From Mycolicibacterium cosmeticum (GTDB taxonomy: Bacteria > Actinomycetota > Actinomycetes > Mycobacteriales > Mycobacteriaceae), in NCBI GenBank assembly GCA_016197365.1, contig JACPVS010000017.1, forward strand, positions 124,001-188,000: DNA of 64,000 bases, given 5' to 3'. The notes under the pieces were generated by a model, which had not been told where the DNA came from, ran no database searches, and saw nothing but the letters and a program-made list of their open reading frames with translations. This document shows, piece after piece, positions 41,860-49,732 of the stretch (positions are counted from its first letter, which is position 1; every line of letters starts with the position of its first letter). The translations under genes and the position numbers were made by a program.

Positions 41860-42626
41860 TGACTGTGCAGCGGATCGAACGTCTCGGACGCGGTGCCGAA
41901 ACCGTCGTCGTCGAAAACGTCCTCGTCGTCCTCAGCTTCGGGTGCAGGGGCGCGGCCGCGGGCCGGCCGTACCGCCTTATAGCCGACGTTGCGCACGGTG
42001 CCGATCAATGCCTCGTACTCGGGCCCGAGCTTGGCCCGCAACCGTCGCACGTGCACGTCCACAGTGCGCGTGCCACCGAAGAAGTCGTAGCCCCACACCT
42101 CCTGCAGCAGTTGGGCCCGGGTGAACACCCGCCCGGCGTGCTGGGCGAGGTACTTCAAAAGCTCGAATTCCTTGTAGGTGAGGTCCAGCGGCCGGCCGCG
42201 CAACCGCGCGGTGTAGGTGCCTTCGTCGATGACGAGCTCACCGAGGGTGACCTTGCCCATGCTCTCCTGGTCGGCGACCCCGCCGCGCCTGCCGACCAGC
42301 AGCCGCAGCCGCGCGTCGATCTCGGCGGGCCCGGTACCGGGCAGCAGGATCTCGTCCAGACCCCACTCGACGTTGACCGCCACCAGACCGCCCTCGTTCA
42401 CCACGGCAACCACCGGGATCGAAGTTCCGGTGGTCCCCAGCAGGCGGCACAGGCCGCGGGCGGCCGCCAGATCCGTACGCGCGTCGACGATCGCGATGTC
42501 GGCGGTACTGGCCTCCAACAGCGAGGAAACCTCGGTCGGGGCGGAGCGGACGTTATGTGCCAGCAAGGACAACGACGGCAGCACCGACTCAGGATTGGGG
42601 TCTACGGTCAGTAGCAATAGCTCCAA
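41856..42626 (-). CDS. glnR: GlnR-type orphan response regulator
   Basis: A 256-residue OmpR-family regulator: an atypical receiver domain (LSLLAHNVRSAPTEVSSLLEASTADIAIVDARTDL) and a C-terminal winged helix (LGELVIDEGTYTARLRGRPLDLTYKEFELLKYLAQHAGRVFTR covers its start, with recognition region TRTVDVHVRRLRAKLG). It controls nitrogen assimilation genes in mycobacteria without a partner kinase. I chose TTG 42626 by family N-terminus (LELLLLT) and SD GGAGGG. ATG 42677 in frame would add 17 residues. Confidence 0.9.
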   Translation of the reverse strand: MELLLLTVDPNPESVLPSLSLLAHNVRSAPTEVSSLLEASTADIAIVDARTDLAAARGLCRLLGTTGTSIPVVAVVNEGGLVAVNVEWGLDEILLPGTGPAEIDARLRLLVGRRGGVADQESMGKVTLGELVIDEGTYTARLRGRPLDLTYKEFELLKYLAQHAGRVFTRAQLLQEVWGYDFFGGTRTVDVHVRRLRAKLGPEYEALIGTVRNVGYKAVRPARGRAPAPEAEDDEDVFDDDGFGTASETFDPLHSQ

Positions 42627-42809
42627 AAGGCCCTCCGGCGCCCTGGAACAGTCCCAGGACAACGCTGTCGAGGTCATCTTCCAGATTCATGACTGACACG
42701 CGGCCGTTACGACCAGCGATGCATAACGATAGCGTGCTACCTGCTGATTAGCCGACTTGAACGGGGCGCCGTCACCGCCGGTCGCCCGCGGGTACGCCAG
42801 AATGACCGG

Positions 42810-43610
42810 GTGCGCAAACTGCTCGTCGCTCTCATCGCGACTCTAGCCTCTGTGGTGTTGGGGGCTGTCGCCGTCGATGTCGGGGCCGCGATCTATGCCG
42901 AATACCGGCTGGCTCGCAGCGTCCGCACAGCCGCGCACCTGCCCTTCGACCCGTGGGCCAGCATCCTGAGCTTCCCGTTCATCTCGCAGGCGGCCAACCA
43001 CCGTTATAAGGAGGTGGAGATCCGGGCCACCGGAGTAGACCACCCGATCACCGGCAAGGTCTCGCTGGAAGCCACCTTGCACCGCGTCGACCTGCACGAT
43101 TCGTCCTGGTTGATCGCGCCCGACGCCGCGCTGCCGGTCGGCAAGCTGGAGAGCCGGATCATCATCGACTCCCGGCACATCGGCGATTTCATGGGCATGA
43201 AGGACCTGCAGATCGAGGCCCCGCCGCGCGAGACCGAGGACGGCGGCGGCGCCAACACCACCGAGTCCGGCATCTCCAGCGGTGACGGCCTGGTGTTCAC
43301 CGGAACCCCGACCTCGGCCGGGTTCGACAAACGGGTCAGCGTCGCGGTCGATCTGACCTTGGCAGGCCCGAACCAGAACACGCTGGTGTTCACGCCGACA
43401 GGCGTGCTCACCGGGCCAGGTACCGCCGATGAGGCGGTCCCCGAGGATCGCAACGACGCGGTCCTGAAGGCCTTCACCTCTCAGGTCCCCGGCCAGAAGC
43501 TGCCCTTCGGCCTCACTCCCACCTCGGCGGGCGCCCGCGGCTCCGACATCATCGTGGAGGGCATCACCGAGGGAGTAACCATCACGCTGGACGGGTTCAG
43601 ACAGTCATGA
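42810..43610 (+). CDS. lmeA: LmeA-like phospholipid-binding envelope protein (DUF2993)
   Basis: A 266-residue protein with an N-terminal membrane anchor or signal (VALIATLASVVLGAVAVDVGAAIYAEYRLA) and a DUF2993 beta domain. In M. tuberculosis the gene in this slot is Rv0817c, known as LmeA, which binds phospholipid in the periplasm and is needed for mannan elongation of lipomannan/lipoarabinomannan. GTG 42810 follows CAGAAT (42798-42803) by 6 bases, a probable leaderless promoter. It overlaps thiX by 4 bases. Confidence 0.85.
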   Translation: MRKLLVALIATLASVVLGAVAVDVGAAIYAEYRLARSVRTAAHLPFDPWASILSFPFISQAANHRYKEVEIRATGVDHPITGKVSLEATLHRVDLHDSSWLIAPDAALPVGKLESRIIIDSRHIGDFMGMKDLQIEAPPRETEDGGGANTTESGISSGDGLVFTGTPTSAGFDKRVSVAVDLTLAGPNQNTLVFTPTGVLTGPGTADEAVPEDRNDAVLKAFTSQVPGQKLPFGLTPTSAGARGSDIIVEGITEGVTITLDGFRQS

Positions 43611-44038
43611 ACACTTCCATGGCCCTGGTCATCGTGGTGGTGATCGGCGTGCTGGGTGTCGGCTTCGTCGTCGGACGCCTGATGACGCGGCGCGCGGGCA
43701 TGCTGCGAGCCGCCGCCGAGGACGCCCCCACCGAGGATGTCGACACCTCCGACCTCGGACTGTCCGGCACCGGACCGACGATCGTGCACTTCACCGCCGT
43801 GTGGTGCGGCCCGTGCGCCGCGGTCCGCCGCGTCGTCAGCCAGGTGTGTGGCGACCTGCCTGCCGTCGCGCATGTCGAGATCGACATGGATGCCAATCCC
43901 GCGGCGGCCCGGCGCCTTTCGGTGCTGTCACTGCCGACGACGTTCATCTTCGACGCCCAGGGCCGGCAACGCTTCCGCGCCACCGGGGTTCCCAAGGCCG
44001 CTGACCTGCGCTCGGCGCTCGAGCCGCTATTGGCTTGA
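43607..44038 (+). CDS. thiX: Membrane-anchored thioredoxin-like protein ThiX
   Basis: A 143-residue protein: one N-terminal transmembrane helix (MALVIVVVIGVLGVGFVVGRL, residues 5-25), a linker, and a thioredoxin fold with active site WCGPC (Cys67, Cys70) and the cis-Pro loop SLPTTFIF. The domain probably faces outside or the cytoplasm depending on topology; a cytoplasmic N-terminus with basic RLMTRR after the helix argues for a cytosolic domain. It is coupled to lmeA and lies upstream of the sulfur operon. Confidence 0.85.
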   Translation: MNTSMALVIVVVIGVLGVGFVVGRLMTRRAGMLRAAAEDAPTEDVDTSDLGLSGTGPTIVHFTAVWCGPCAAVRRVVSQVCGDLPAVAHVEIDMDANPAAARRLSVLSLPTTFIFDAQGRQRFRATGVPKAADLRSALEPLLA

Positions 44039-44054
44039 CCGCAGGGTCAACAGG

Positions 44055-44060
44055 TATTGT
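44055..44060 (+). promoter_or_regulatory. Leaderless -10 box of the poly-Cys leader
   Basis: TATTGT ends 7 bases before GTG 44068, placing the transcription start at or next to the start codon. This is the arrangement known for mycobacterial poly-cysteine leaders. Confidence 0.65.
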
Positions 44061-44067
44061 GTGCGAC

Positions 44068-44160
44068 GTGTCCGCCCGCCTTGAGCTGCTGCTCACCAAG
44101 CGCCGCGCAGTTGATCTGTGCCGCGTCGCGGGTTGTTGCTGTTGTTGTTGTAGCTGCTGA
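44068..44160 (+). CDS. Poly-cysteine leader peptide (cysteine-responsive attenuator)
   Basis: A 30-residue leaderless ORF from GTG 44068. It reads SARLELLLTKRRAVDLC early and ends RVAG, six consecutive Cys, Ser, Cys. Such ORFs upstream of sulfur genes act as attenuators in mycobacteria: when Cys-tRNA is low the ribosome stalls on the Cys run and downstream expression rises. Here the stop is about 90 bases before SD CAGGAG (44249-44254) of the DUF4395 gene. The intervening GC-rich stretch (44165-44235) can form alternative hairpins that could mask that SD, though I did not fold it. Confidence 0.88.
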   Translation: MSARLELLLTKRRAVDLCRVAGCCCCCCSC

Positions 44161-44261
44161 GTAGCCGCGCTCTTCTCTTTGCGCCGCGCTCGGGGCCGGG
44201 CCGAAAAGCCGGACGTGCCCCTTCACAGCCCCAGCCCAGCCACGCAAACAGGAGCACAGAT

Positions 44262-44729
44262 ATGTCCAGCAATCCCAGCCTCGATCAGGTTGACGTCCGC
44301 GGTCCCCGCTTCGTCGCCTGGGTGACCACCGGGGTCCTCGTCGTCACGCTGCTGGTGTCGGCGATCAGTGTGCCTGCCGCAGCGGTCATCCTCGGCGTGC
44401 AGGCCGTGGTCTTCGCCATCGGCGCTGCACTGGGTCCGCGCAAGCACCCCTACGGCCGGGTGTTCGCCGCGCTCATCGCACCGCGGCTCGGCCCGGTCAC
44501 CGAGAGGGAACCGGTGCCCCCACTGAAGTTCGCCCAGTTGGTCGGCTTCGTCTTCGCTGTGGTCGGCGCCGCCGGCTTCGCAGCCGGACTCGGCACACTG
44601 GGCATCGTTGCGACCGCGTTCGCCTTGTTCGCGGCGTTCCTGAACGCGGCCTTCGGCATCTGCCTCGGCTGCCAGATCTACCCGTTCGTCGCTCGCCTGC
44701 GACGCGCAACACCCGCCACGAGCCACTAA
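44262..44729 (+). CDS. DUF4395 membrane protein
   Basis: A 155-residue protein with four hydrophobic segments (FVAWVTTGVLVVTLLVSAI; AAVILGVQAVVFAIGAAL; LVGFVFAVVGAAGFAAGLG; AFALFAAFLNAAFGICLGCQIYPFV) and a C-terminal pair of Cys in CLGCQ. DUF4395 genes often accompany rhodanese/sulfur genes. It is possibly a membrane part of thiosulfate or sulfane-sulfur handling, which is inference from the operon. SD CAGGAG is under the poly-Cys leader. Confidence 0.82.
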   Translation: MSSNPSLDQVDVRGPRFVAWVTTGVLVVTLLVSAISVPAAAVILGVQAVVFAIGAALGPRKHPYGRVFAALIAPRLGPVTEREPVPPLKFAQLVGFVFAVVGAAGFAAGLGTLGIVATAFALFAAFLNAAFGICLGCQIYPFVARLRRATPATSH

Positions 44730-44746
44730 CCGAAAGGAACCACTTC

Positions 44747-45580
44747 ATGGCACGCTCCGACGTCCTGGTCTCCACCGACTGGGCCGAGAGCAATCTCGAT
44801 GCGCCGAACACCGTCTTCGTCGAGGTCGACGAGGACACCTCGGCTTACGAAGGCGGCCACATCGCCGGCGCCGTCCGGCTGGACTGGAAGACCGAGCTGC
44901 AGGACCAGGTCAAGCGTGACTTCGTCGACCAGCAGCAGTTCTCTAAGCTGTTGTCCGACAAGGGAATCAGCAACGACGACACCGTCATCCTGTACGGCGG
45001 CAACAACAACTGGTTCGCCGCGTACGCCTACTGGTACTTCAAGCTGTACGGCCACAACGACGTCAAGCTGCTCGACGGCGGACGCAAGAAGTGGGAGCTC
45101 GACGGCCGCCCGCTGGTGACCGAGGTCGCCGACCGCGCCGCCACGTCCTACTCGGCCAAGGCCCCGAACAACGACATCCGCGCCTTCCGCGATGAGGTCA
45201 TCGCGGCGATCGGCGAGAAGAACCTGGTCGACGTCCGCTCCCCCGACGAGTTCTCCGGCAAGATCCTCGCGCCCGCCCACCTGCCGCAGGAGCAGAGCCA
45301 GCGCCCCGGCCACATCCCCAGCGCCATCAACGTGCCGTGGAGCAAGGCCGCCAACGAGGACGGCACCTTCAAGTCCGACGAGGACCTGGCCAAGCTCTAC
45401 GCCGAGGCCGGCCTGGACGGCGACAAGCTGACCATCGCGTACTGCCGCATCGGGGAGCGTTCTTCGCACACCTGGTTCGTGCTGCAGGAACTGCTGGGTC
45501 ACCAGAACGTCAAGAACTACGACGGTAGTTGGACGGAATACGGCTCCCTCGTGGGTGCCCCGATCGAGTTGGGAAGTTGA
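44747..45580 (+). CDS. cysA2: Thiosulfate sulfurtransferase (rhodanese)
   Basis: A 277-residue protein with two rhodanese domains. Only the second has the catalytic Cys (Cys233 in CRIGERS), the usual pattern. It moves a sulfane sulfur from thiosulfate to a thiol acceptor. The name cysA2 follows the M. tuberculosis gene in the same place. SD AAGGAA is 17 bases after DUF4395, so it shares the leader-controlled message. Confidence 0.92.
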   Translation: MARSDVLVSTDWAESNLDAPNTVFVEVDEDTSAYEGGHIAGAVRLDWKTELQDQVKRDFVDQQQFSKLLSDKGISNDDTVILYGGNNNWFAAYAYWYFKLYGHNDVKLLDGGRKKWELDGRPLVTEVADRAATSYSAKAPNNDIRAFRDEVIAAIGEKNLVDVRSPDEFSGKILAPAHLPQEQSQRPGHIPSAINVPWSKAANEDGTFKSDEDLAKLYAEAGLDGDKLTIAYCRIGERSSHTWFVLQELLGHQNVKNYDGSWTEYGSLVGAPIELGS

Positions 45581-45581
45581 T

Positions 45582-45884
45582 ATGTGCTCTGCACCGAAGC
45601 AAGGCGTGACGCTGCCGGCAGGCGTCGACCTGGAGAAGGAAACCGTCATCACCGGTCGTGTGGTGGACGGCTCGGGCCAGACGGTCGGCGGTGCGTTCGT
45701 GCGCCTGCTCGACTCCAGCGACGAGTTCACCGCTGAGGTGGTGGCGTCCGCGACCGGCGATTTCCGTTTCTTCGCCGCGCCCGGCACCTGGACCGTGCGT
45801 GCGCTGTCGCCCGCCGGCAACGGCGACGCCAGCGTGCGTCCGTCCGGCGCCGGTATCCACGAAGTCGACATCAAGGTCGCTTAG
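45582..45884 (+). CDS. sseC: SseC, DUF1416 sulfur-metabolism protein
   Basis: A 100-residue protein starting one base after the sulfurtransferase stop. It begins MCSAPKQGVTLPAG and continues as a small transthyretin/Ig-like beta fold (ITGRVVDGSGQTVGGAFVRLLD, FAAPGTWTVRALSP). SseC accompanies cysA2 in mycobacteria. Its exact role is unknown. The early Cys at position 2 may be a sulfur carrier site, which is speculation. Confidence 0.88.
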   Translation: MCSAPKQGVTLPAGVDLEKETVITGRVVDGSGQTVGGAFVRLLDSSDEFTAEVVASATGDFRFFAAPGTWTVRALSPAGNGDASVRPSGAGIHEVDIKVA

Positions 45885-45944
45885 CTGGTTGGTGAGCCGC
45901 TGCGCCCGAACCCCTCCGGTTCGAGCGCGGCGGCTCCCTGCAGT

Positions 45945-45950
45945 TAGAAT
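45945..45950 (+). promoter_or_regulatory. Leaderless -10 box TAGAAT
   Basis: TAGAAT ends 6 bases before GTG 45957, a near-consensus -10 that places transcription at the start codon of the 32-residue membrane peptide. Confidence 0.65.
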
Positions 45951-45956
45951 TCCGAC

Positions 45957-46055
45957 GTGGTTCTCTTCTTCGAATTCATGCTTGTGGCGGCCGTGGTCGT
46001 CATCACCTGGTTTGCGCTGTACGCGCTGTACCGTCTGATCACCGACGAGGCGTGA
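45957..46055 (+). CDS. 32-residue single-TM membrane peptide
   Basis: GTG 45957 to TGA 46055 encodes a 32-residue peptide that is one transmembrane helix: FFEFMLVAAVVVITWFALYA, then LYRLITDEA. The -10 TAGAAT 6 bases upstream and the GTGA overlap with the nitrobindin gene support real translation. It is too short for common gene callers. It may act as a coupling leader for the nitrobindin gene or as a membrane partner of the protein. Confidence 0.65.
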   Translation: MVLFFEFMLVAAVVVITWFALYALYRLITDEA

Positions 46056-46705
46056 GCACCGGCGACGCGGTCGAGCCGGGCTCGGGTGACCGGGCCGTCG
46101 CTGCGGCAGTAGAGCGGGCCAGGATCACCGCGGCACGCAACATCCCCGCGTTCGACGATCTGCCGTTTCCGGCCGATACCGCGAACCTGCGCGAAGGCGC
46201 CGACCTCAACCCCGCCCTGCTGGCGTTGCTGCCGTTGGTCGGCGTGTGGCGCGGCGAGGGCGAGGGCCGCGACGCCCACGGTGACTACCGGTTCGGCCAG
46301 CAGATCATCGTCTCCCATGACGGCGGCGACTACCTCAACTGGGACAGCCGCTCCTGGCGGCTCGACGCCGACGGCGCCTTCGAATCGCCGGGCTTCCGCG
46401 AATCGGGGTTCTGGCGGTTCGTCGACGACCCCGCCGACCCCTCCGAGACCCAGGCCATCGAGCTGCTGCTGGCTCATTCGGCCGGCTACATCGAACTGTT
46501 CTACGGGCGCCCGCGTAACCAGTCCTCCTATGAACTGGCCACCGACGCCCTGGCCCGCAGCAAGTCCGGCATGCTCGTCGGCGGCGCCAAACGGCTGTAC
46601 GGCATCGTCGACGACGGCGACCTGGCCTACGTCGAAGAGCGGGTCGATGCCGACGGCGGTCTGGTGCCGCACCTGTCGGCGCGCCTGAGCCGCTTCGTCG
46701 GCTGA
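46052..46705 (+). CDS. Nitrobindin-family haem-binding protein
   Basis: A 217-residue protein with GVWRGEGEG (GxWxGxG motif of nitrobindin/FABP-like barrels) and a C-terminal IVDDGDLAYVEERVD strand pair. It corresponds to M. tuberculosis Rv0813c. Mycobacterial nitrobindins bind ferric haem and isomerise peroxynitrite to nitrate. About 50 N-terminal residues precede the barrel. GTG 46052 is coupled to the membrane peptide. Confidence 0.87.
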   Translation: MSTGDAVEPGSGDRAVAAAVERARITAARNIPAFDDLPFPADTANLREGADLNPALLALLPLVGVWRGEGEGRDAHGDYRFGQQIIVSHDGGDYLNWDSRSWRLDADGAFESPGFRESGFWRFVDDPADPSETQAIELLLAHSAGYIELFYGRPRNQSSYELATDALARSKSGMLVGGAKRLYGIVDDGDLAYVEERVDADGGLVPHLSARLSRFVG

Positions 46706-46800
46706 CATCGCAAGGCCATAGCGCACCCCAAGGTCACTGATACGGCGTGCCCAGTCTCGATCCATAACGTCGGCTCCGTTGATTCGAGAACGGAGATTTC

Positions 46801-47193
46801 ATGACCCTGTTATCCCTGCGCACCGCGCTGCTCGGCGCGACCGGCGCGGCCATGGTGGCCGGTGTGGTGGCGTGTTCATCCGATGCGGCGCAAAGTGATT
46901 CGACGGTTGCCGAGCCGTCCGCCACGTCTACCTCACAGTCACAGTCCGGTGACCGCCAAGCCTTCCGGGACTGCATGACCCAGCACGGGGTGACCATGCC
47001 CGAACACGGACCTGGGGGCGGCCACGGCGAGCACGGTCCCGGTCCTGAAGGTCGCCCGGACGGACCTCCGCCCGGCGGCGCACCCGGTGCGGGGCAGGCT
47101 CCGCCGGCGCCGCCGGGAGTGGACCAGGGCACCTGGGACTCCGCACACCAGGCGTGCGCCTCGCTGGCGCCGGCACACCCGCCGCAGCAGTAG
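46801..47193 (+). CDS. Secreted lipoprotein with C-M-x-x-H-G-V motif
   Basis: A 130-residue protein with a lipobox (GVVACSS, Cys about 25) and a Ser/Thr linker. A FRDCMTQHGVTMPEHG segment and a C-terminal AHQACASL segment are linked by Gly/Pro/His-rich residues. Small actinobacterial lipoproteins with a Cys-Met...GV region and a second A-x-x-x-C are known, and the two Cys could form a disulfide. Function is unknown; His/Met richness suggests metal binding, which is a guess. Upstream 95 bases show only SD-like CGGAGA. Confidence 0.72.
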   Translation: MTLLSLRTALLGATGAAMVAGVVACSSDAAQSDSTVAEPSATSTSQSQSGDRQAFRDCMTQHGVTMPEHGPGGGHGEHGPGPEGRPDGPPPGGAPGAGQAPPAPPGVDQGTWDSAHQACASLAPAHPPQQ

Positions 47194-47220
47194 GCCGTCA
47201 CAAAAGGCCCCAGATATGGG

Positions 47221-47272
47221 CGACCCCCGAGCCGTAGATCTTGGTTGGACAAAACCAAGGGCTCGGGGGTCG
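47221..47272. repeat. Nested perfect inverted repeat in intergenic region
   Basis: The outer arms CGACCCCCGAGCC / GGCTCGGGGGTCG are 13 bp and exact. Inside, CTTGGTT / AACCAAG form a 7-bp stem. This 52-base element sits 27 bases after the lipoprotein stop, between convergent genes, and may be a bidirectional terminator lacking U-tracts. The rest of the 246-base gap (to 47439) shows no gene. Confidence 0.6.
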
Positions 47273-47439
47273 GGTGGCTGCTCGGAATTCGCCAGCGCTC
47301 GCAGGTGATTCCTCGTGCCTGGTGCTGCTAGCTAGCAGCCACCTCACTTGTCCGTATGCCAATCAATTTCTCGGACCACCTCCTTCCATGTGTACCGACG
47401 AAAGTACTCGCGCCTGGCGGACCCGACAACCGATTTTTC

Positions 47440-48240
47440 TCACGCATCGCGGTCTACGGCGGTGTCCACCCACGCGGCGAGCTGCGCCGCACCCGGAGCG
47501 GGTGGCAGGCCGACACCGTCCAAGGTGTGCACCCGCGCCGCCAACGTCACCGCCGAGAGAAGCCAAACACCTTGTGCGGCAAACAGATCGGACACCCGCA
47601 GTGGTCGGTAGGCCGACCGCGGCACGACCTGGAACAGCGCATGCACCGTGGTGCCTGCCAAGATCGGCAGCGTGGGCGGCGGGCTGACCAGAATTTCGCC
47701 ATCAGCGATCACCACCGACGACCGCGGACCCTCCAGCACCAGCCCGTCGGCGTCCACATAGATCGCATCGTCCGCGCCGCGCCCGGCCGCCTCCCGAAGC
47801 GCCGCGCTGTGGTGCGCGTAGGACAACGACTTCGCCCCGCTGAGTACCGCGGGCGCACCGCGTCGTCCGATCTCGAGGGTCACCGCCGCCACCCCGTCTC
47901 GGCGCGCCCCGGCCACCCGGTCCGGCACCGGTGACACCGCGGCGAAGGCCGCGCCGCGGCCGTGCACCAACCGCAACACCGCATCCCCGGTCCACCTCGA
48001 GACGGCGGTGGCCGCCGCCGCCCGGAACAGCTCCGTGTCGACCGCGGGCAGCCCCGCGATCCGCGCCGACACGGACAGCCGGCTCAGGTGGGCGCTCAAC
48101 AGACAGGCCCGTCCGTCACGCACCAGCGTGGTCTCGAACACGGCGTCGCCATGGGTGAGAACCGGGTCGGTGGCGCGGACCAACGGCTCGTCGACCCCGT
48201 GGACGAGCCCGTCGAGGGTGACGATCAGGCCGGCGGACAT
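47440..48240 (-). CDS. pabC: Class IV aminotransferase, aminodeoxychorismate lyase-like
   Basis: A 266-residue fold-type IV PLP enzyme: THGDAVFETTLV near residue 30, the PLP Lys in SGAKSLSY, and VLEGPRSSVVIADG holding the conserved Glu. PabC converts aminodeoxychorismate to p-aminobenzoate. D-amino-acid or branched-chain transaminase activity is possible in this family. It lies divergent from the folate-binding YgfZ-like gene, as in M. tuberculosis (Rv0812/Rv0811c), which favours a folate link. Confidence 0.8.
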   Translation of the reverse strand: MSAGLIVTLDGLVHGVDEPLVRATDPVLTHGDAVFETTLVRDGRACLLSAHLSRLSVSARIAGLPAVDTELFRAAAATAVSRWTGDAVLRLVHGRGAAFAAVSPVPDRVAGARRDGVAAVTLEIGRRGAPAVLSGAKSLSYAHHSAALREAAGRGADDAIYVDADGLVLEGPRSSVVIADGEILVSPPPTLPILAGTTVHALFQVVPRSAYRPLRVSDLFAAQGVWLLSAVTLAARVHTLDGVGLPPAPGAAQLAAWVDTAVDRDA

Positions 48241-48281
48241 GACGCCCGAGCCTAGTGACCACTGCGCCGTAGTCTGGGGGC

Positions 48282-49361
48282 ATGTCCGCAGTTCCCGCCC
48301 CTGATGGCGGTCCCGATGCCGGTGCCGTGTGGCATTACGGCGATCCGTTCGGCGAGCAGCGCGCCGCCGCCGCCGCAGCCGTGGTTGTCGACCGGTCGCC
48401 CCGCGCAGTGCTCACACTCACCGGCGGGGAGCGACGTTCCTGGCTGCACACCATCTCCAGCCAGCACGTCAGCGACCTGACCGACGGCACCGTCGTGCAG
48501 AATCTCAGCCTCGACGGGCAGGGTCGTGTGGAAGATCACTGGCTGCAGACCCAGCTCGACGGCGTCACTGTGCTGGACACCGAGCCATGGCGCGGCGAAC
48601 CGCTGCTCGCCTTTCTCCGCAAGATGGTGTTCTGGGCCGACGTGGTGGTCGAGCCGGCCGAACTGACCGTGCTCTCACTCCTCGGGCCTGCGCTGAACGC
48701 ACCCGAGGTCCTGGCCGCGCTGGGCGTCGACACCCTGCCCGCCCCCTGGACCGCGGTGGCCTTGACCGGCGGGGGCTTCCTGCGGGGCACCTACCCGGGC
48801 GAATACGACCTCCTGGTGCCCCGTGAGACCGCCGGCGAGTGGCAACGGACGCTCATCTCGGCCGGGGTCCGGCCGGCCGGCATCTGGGCCTACGAGGCGC
48901 ACCGCGTCGCCGCGCTGCGCCCGCGACTGGGAGTGGACACCGATGAACGGACCATCCCGCATGAGGTCGGCTGGATCGGCGGCCCCGGCGAGGGAGCGGT
49001 GCACCTGGACAAGGGCTGCTACCGCGGTCAGGAGACCGTCGCGCGCGTCCACAACCTGGGCAAACCGCCGCGGACGCTGGTTCTCGTGCAGCTGGATGGC
49101 TCCGGTGACCGACCCTCGACCGGCGACCCGCTCACCGCGGGCGGCCGTCCCGTCGGGCGGTTGGGCACCGTGGTCGATCACATCGACGACGGGCCCATCG
49201 GGTTGGCGCTGGTCAAGCGCGGCATCCCGGCCGACACGGCGCTGAGCACGGGCGGCGAAGTCACCGTCGCCGCGGTGATCGACCCGGATTCGATCGCGAC
49301 CGACCAGCACGTCGGCGCCGGACGGCTGGCCGTGGAACGTCTGCGCAGCGGCGATCGTTGA
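48282..49361 (+). CDS. ygfZ: Folate-binding YgfZ/GcvT-like protein
   Basis: A 359-residue protein with the YgfZ signature KGCYRGQE followed by the C-terminal barrel (TLVLVQLDG, GDPLTAGGRPVGRLG). YgfZ uses tetrahydrofolate in repair or assembly of certain Fe-S enzymes. TAGTCT (48270-48275), 6 bases before ATG 48282, indicates a leaderless message. Confidence 0.87.
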   Translation: MSAVPAPDGGPDAGAVWHYGDPFGEQRAAAAAAVVVDRSPRAVLTLTGGERRSWLHTISSQHVSDLTDGTVVQNLSLDGQGRVEDHWLQTQLDGVTVLDTEPWRGEPLLAFLRKMVFWADVVVEPAELTVLSLLGPALNAPEVLAALGVDTLPAPWTAVALTGGGFLRGTYPGEYDLLVPRETAGEWQRTLISAGVRPAGIWAYEAHRVAALRPRLGVDTDERTIPHEVGWIGGPGEGAVHLDKGCYRGQETVARVHNLGKPPRTLVLVQLDGSGDRPSTGDPLTAGGRPVGRLGTVVDHIDDGPIGLALVKRGIPADTALSTGGEVTVAAVIDPDSIATDQHVGAGRLAVERLRSGDR

Positions 49362-49511
49362 CCCTCTACTGGGCGGGCTCGACCCGTGACAGGTAGGGCC
49401 TACCAGCGCAGCGCCGTCGGGCACGGTAAAGTGATGGCAGGACAATAAAGACACACAGATCGGAGCCGCCTGCACGTTGGGCCGCTCCGTTATTGCGCGA
49501 GGGGGTCCCCC

Positions 49512-49694
49512 ATGGGCCGCGGCCGGGCGAAGGCGAAGCAGACGAAGGTCGCACGCGACCTGAAGTACAGCTCGCCACAAACCGACTTCGACAGGTTGCA
49601 GCGAGAGCTGTCACATGCCGAGTCTGAAAATGACTTCGGTGGCGGTGACGGCTTTGCCGATCAACACGCCGACGATGACGACTGGCGTCGCTGA
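49512..49694 (+). CDS. DUF3073 small protein
   Basis: A 60-residue protein: MGRGRAKAKQTKVARDLKYS, then FDRLQRELS and a very acidic tail ending DDDDWRR. It is conserved across actinobacteria with unknown function. The basic N-terminus and acidic tail suggest nucleic-acid or protein binding, which is speculation. The upstream leader (49362-49511) contains TAAAGT and a weak CGGAGC/GCTCCG dyad at about 49461-49486. Confidence 0.85.
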   Translation: MGRGRAKAKQTKVARDLKYSSPQTDFDRLQRELSHAESENDFGGGDGFADQHADDDDWRR

Positions 49695-49732
49695 CTCACG
49701 CGCAGGTGTAGGCCCCGCGGTTCTGACTTCTG

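Noticed and set aside
44165..44235. A classical rho-independent terminator after the poly-Cys leader
   Set aside because: GC-rich arms exist, but no T-run follows. Control by SD masking fits better, though neither was folded.
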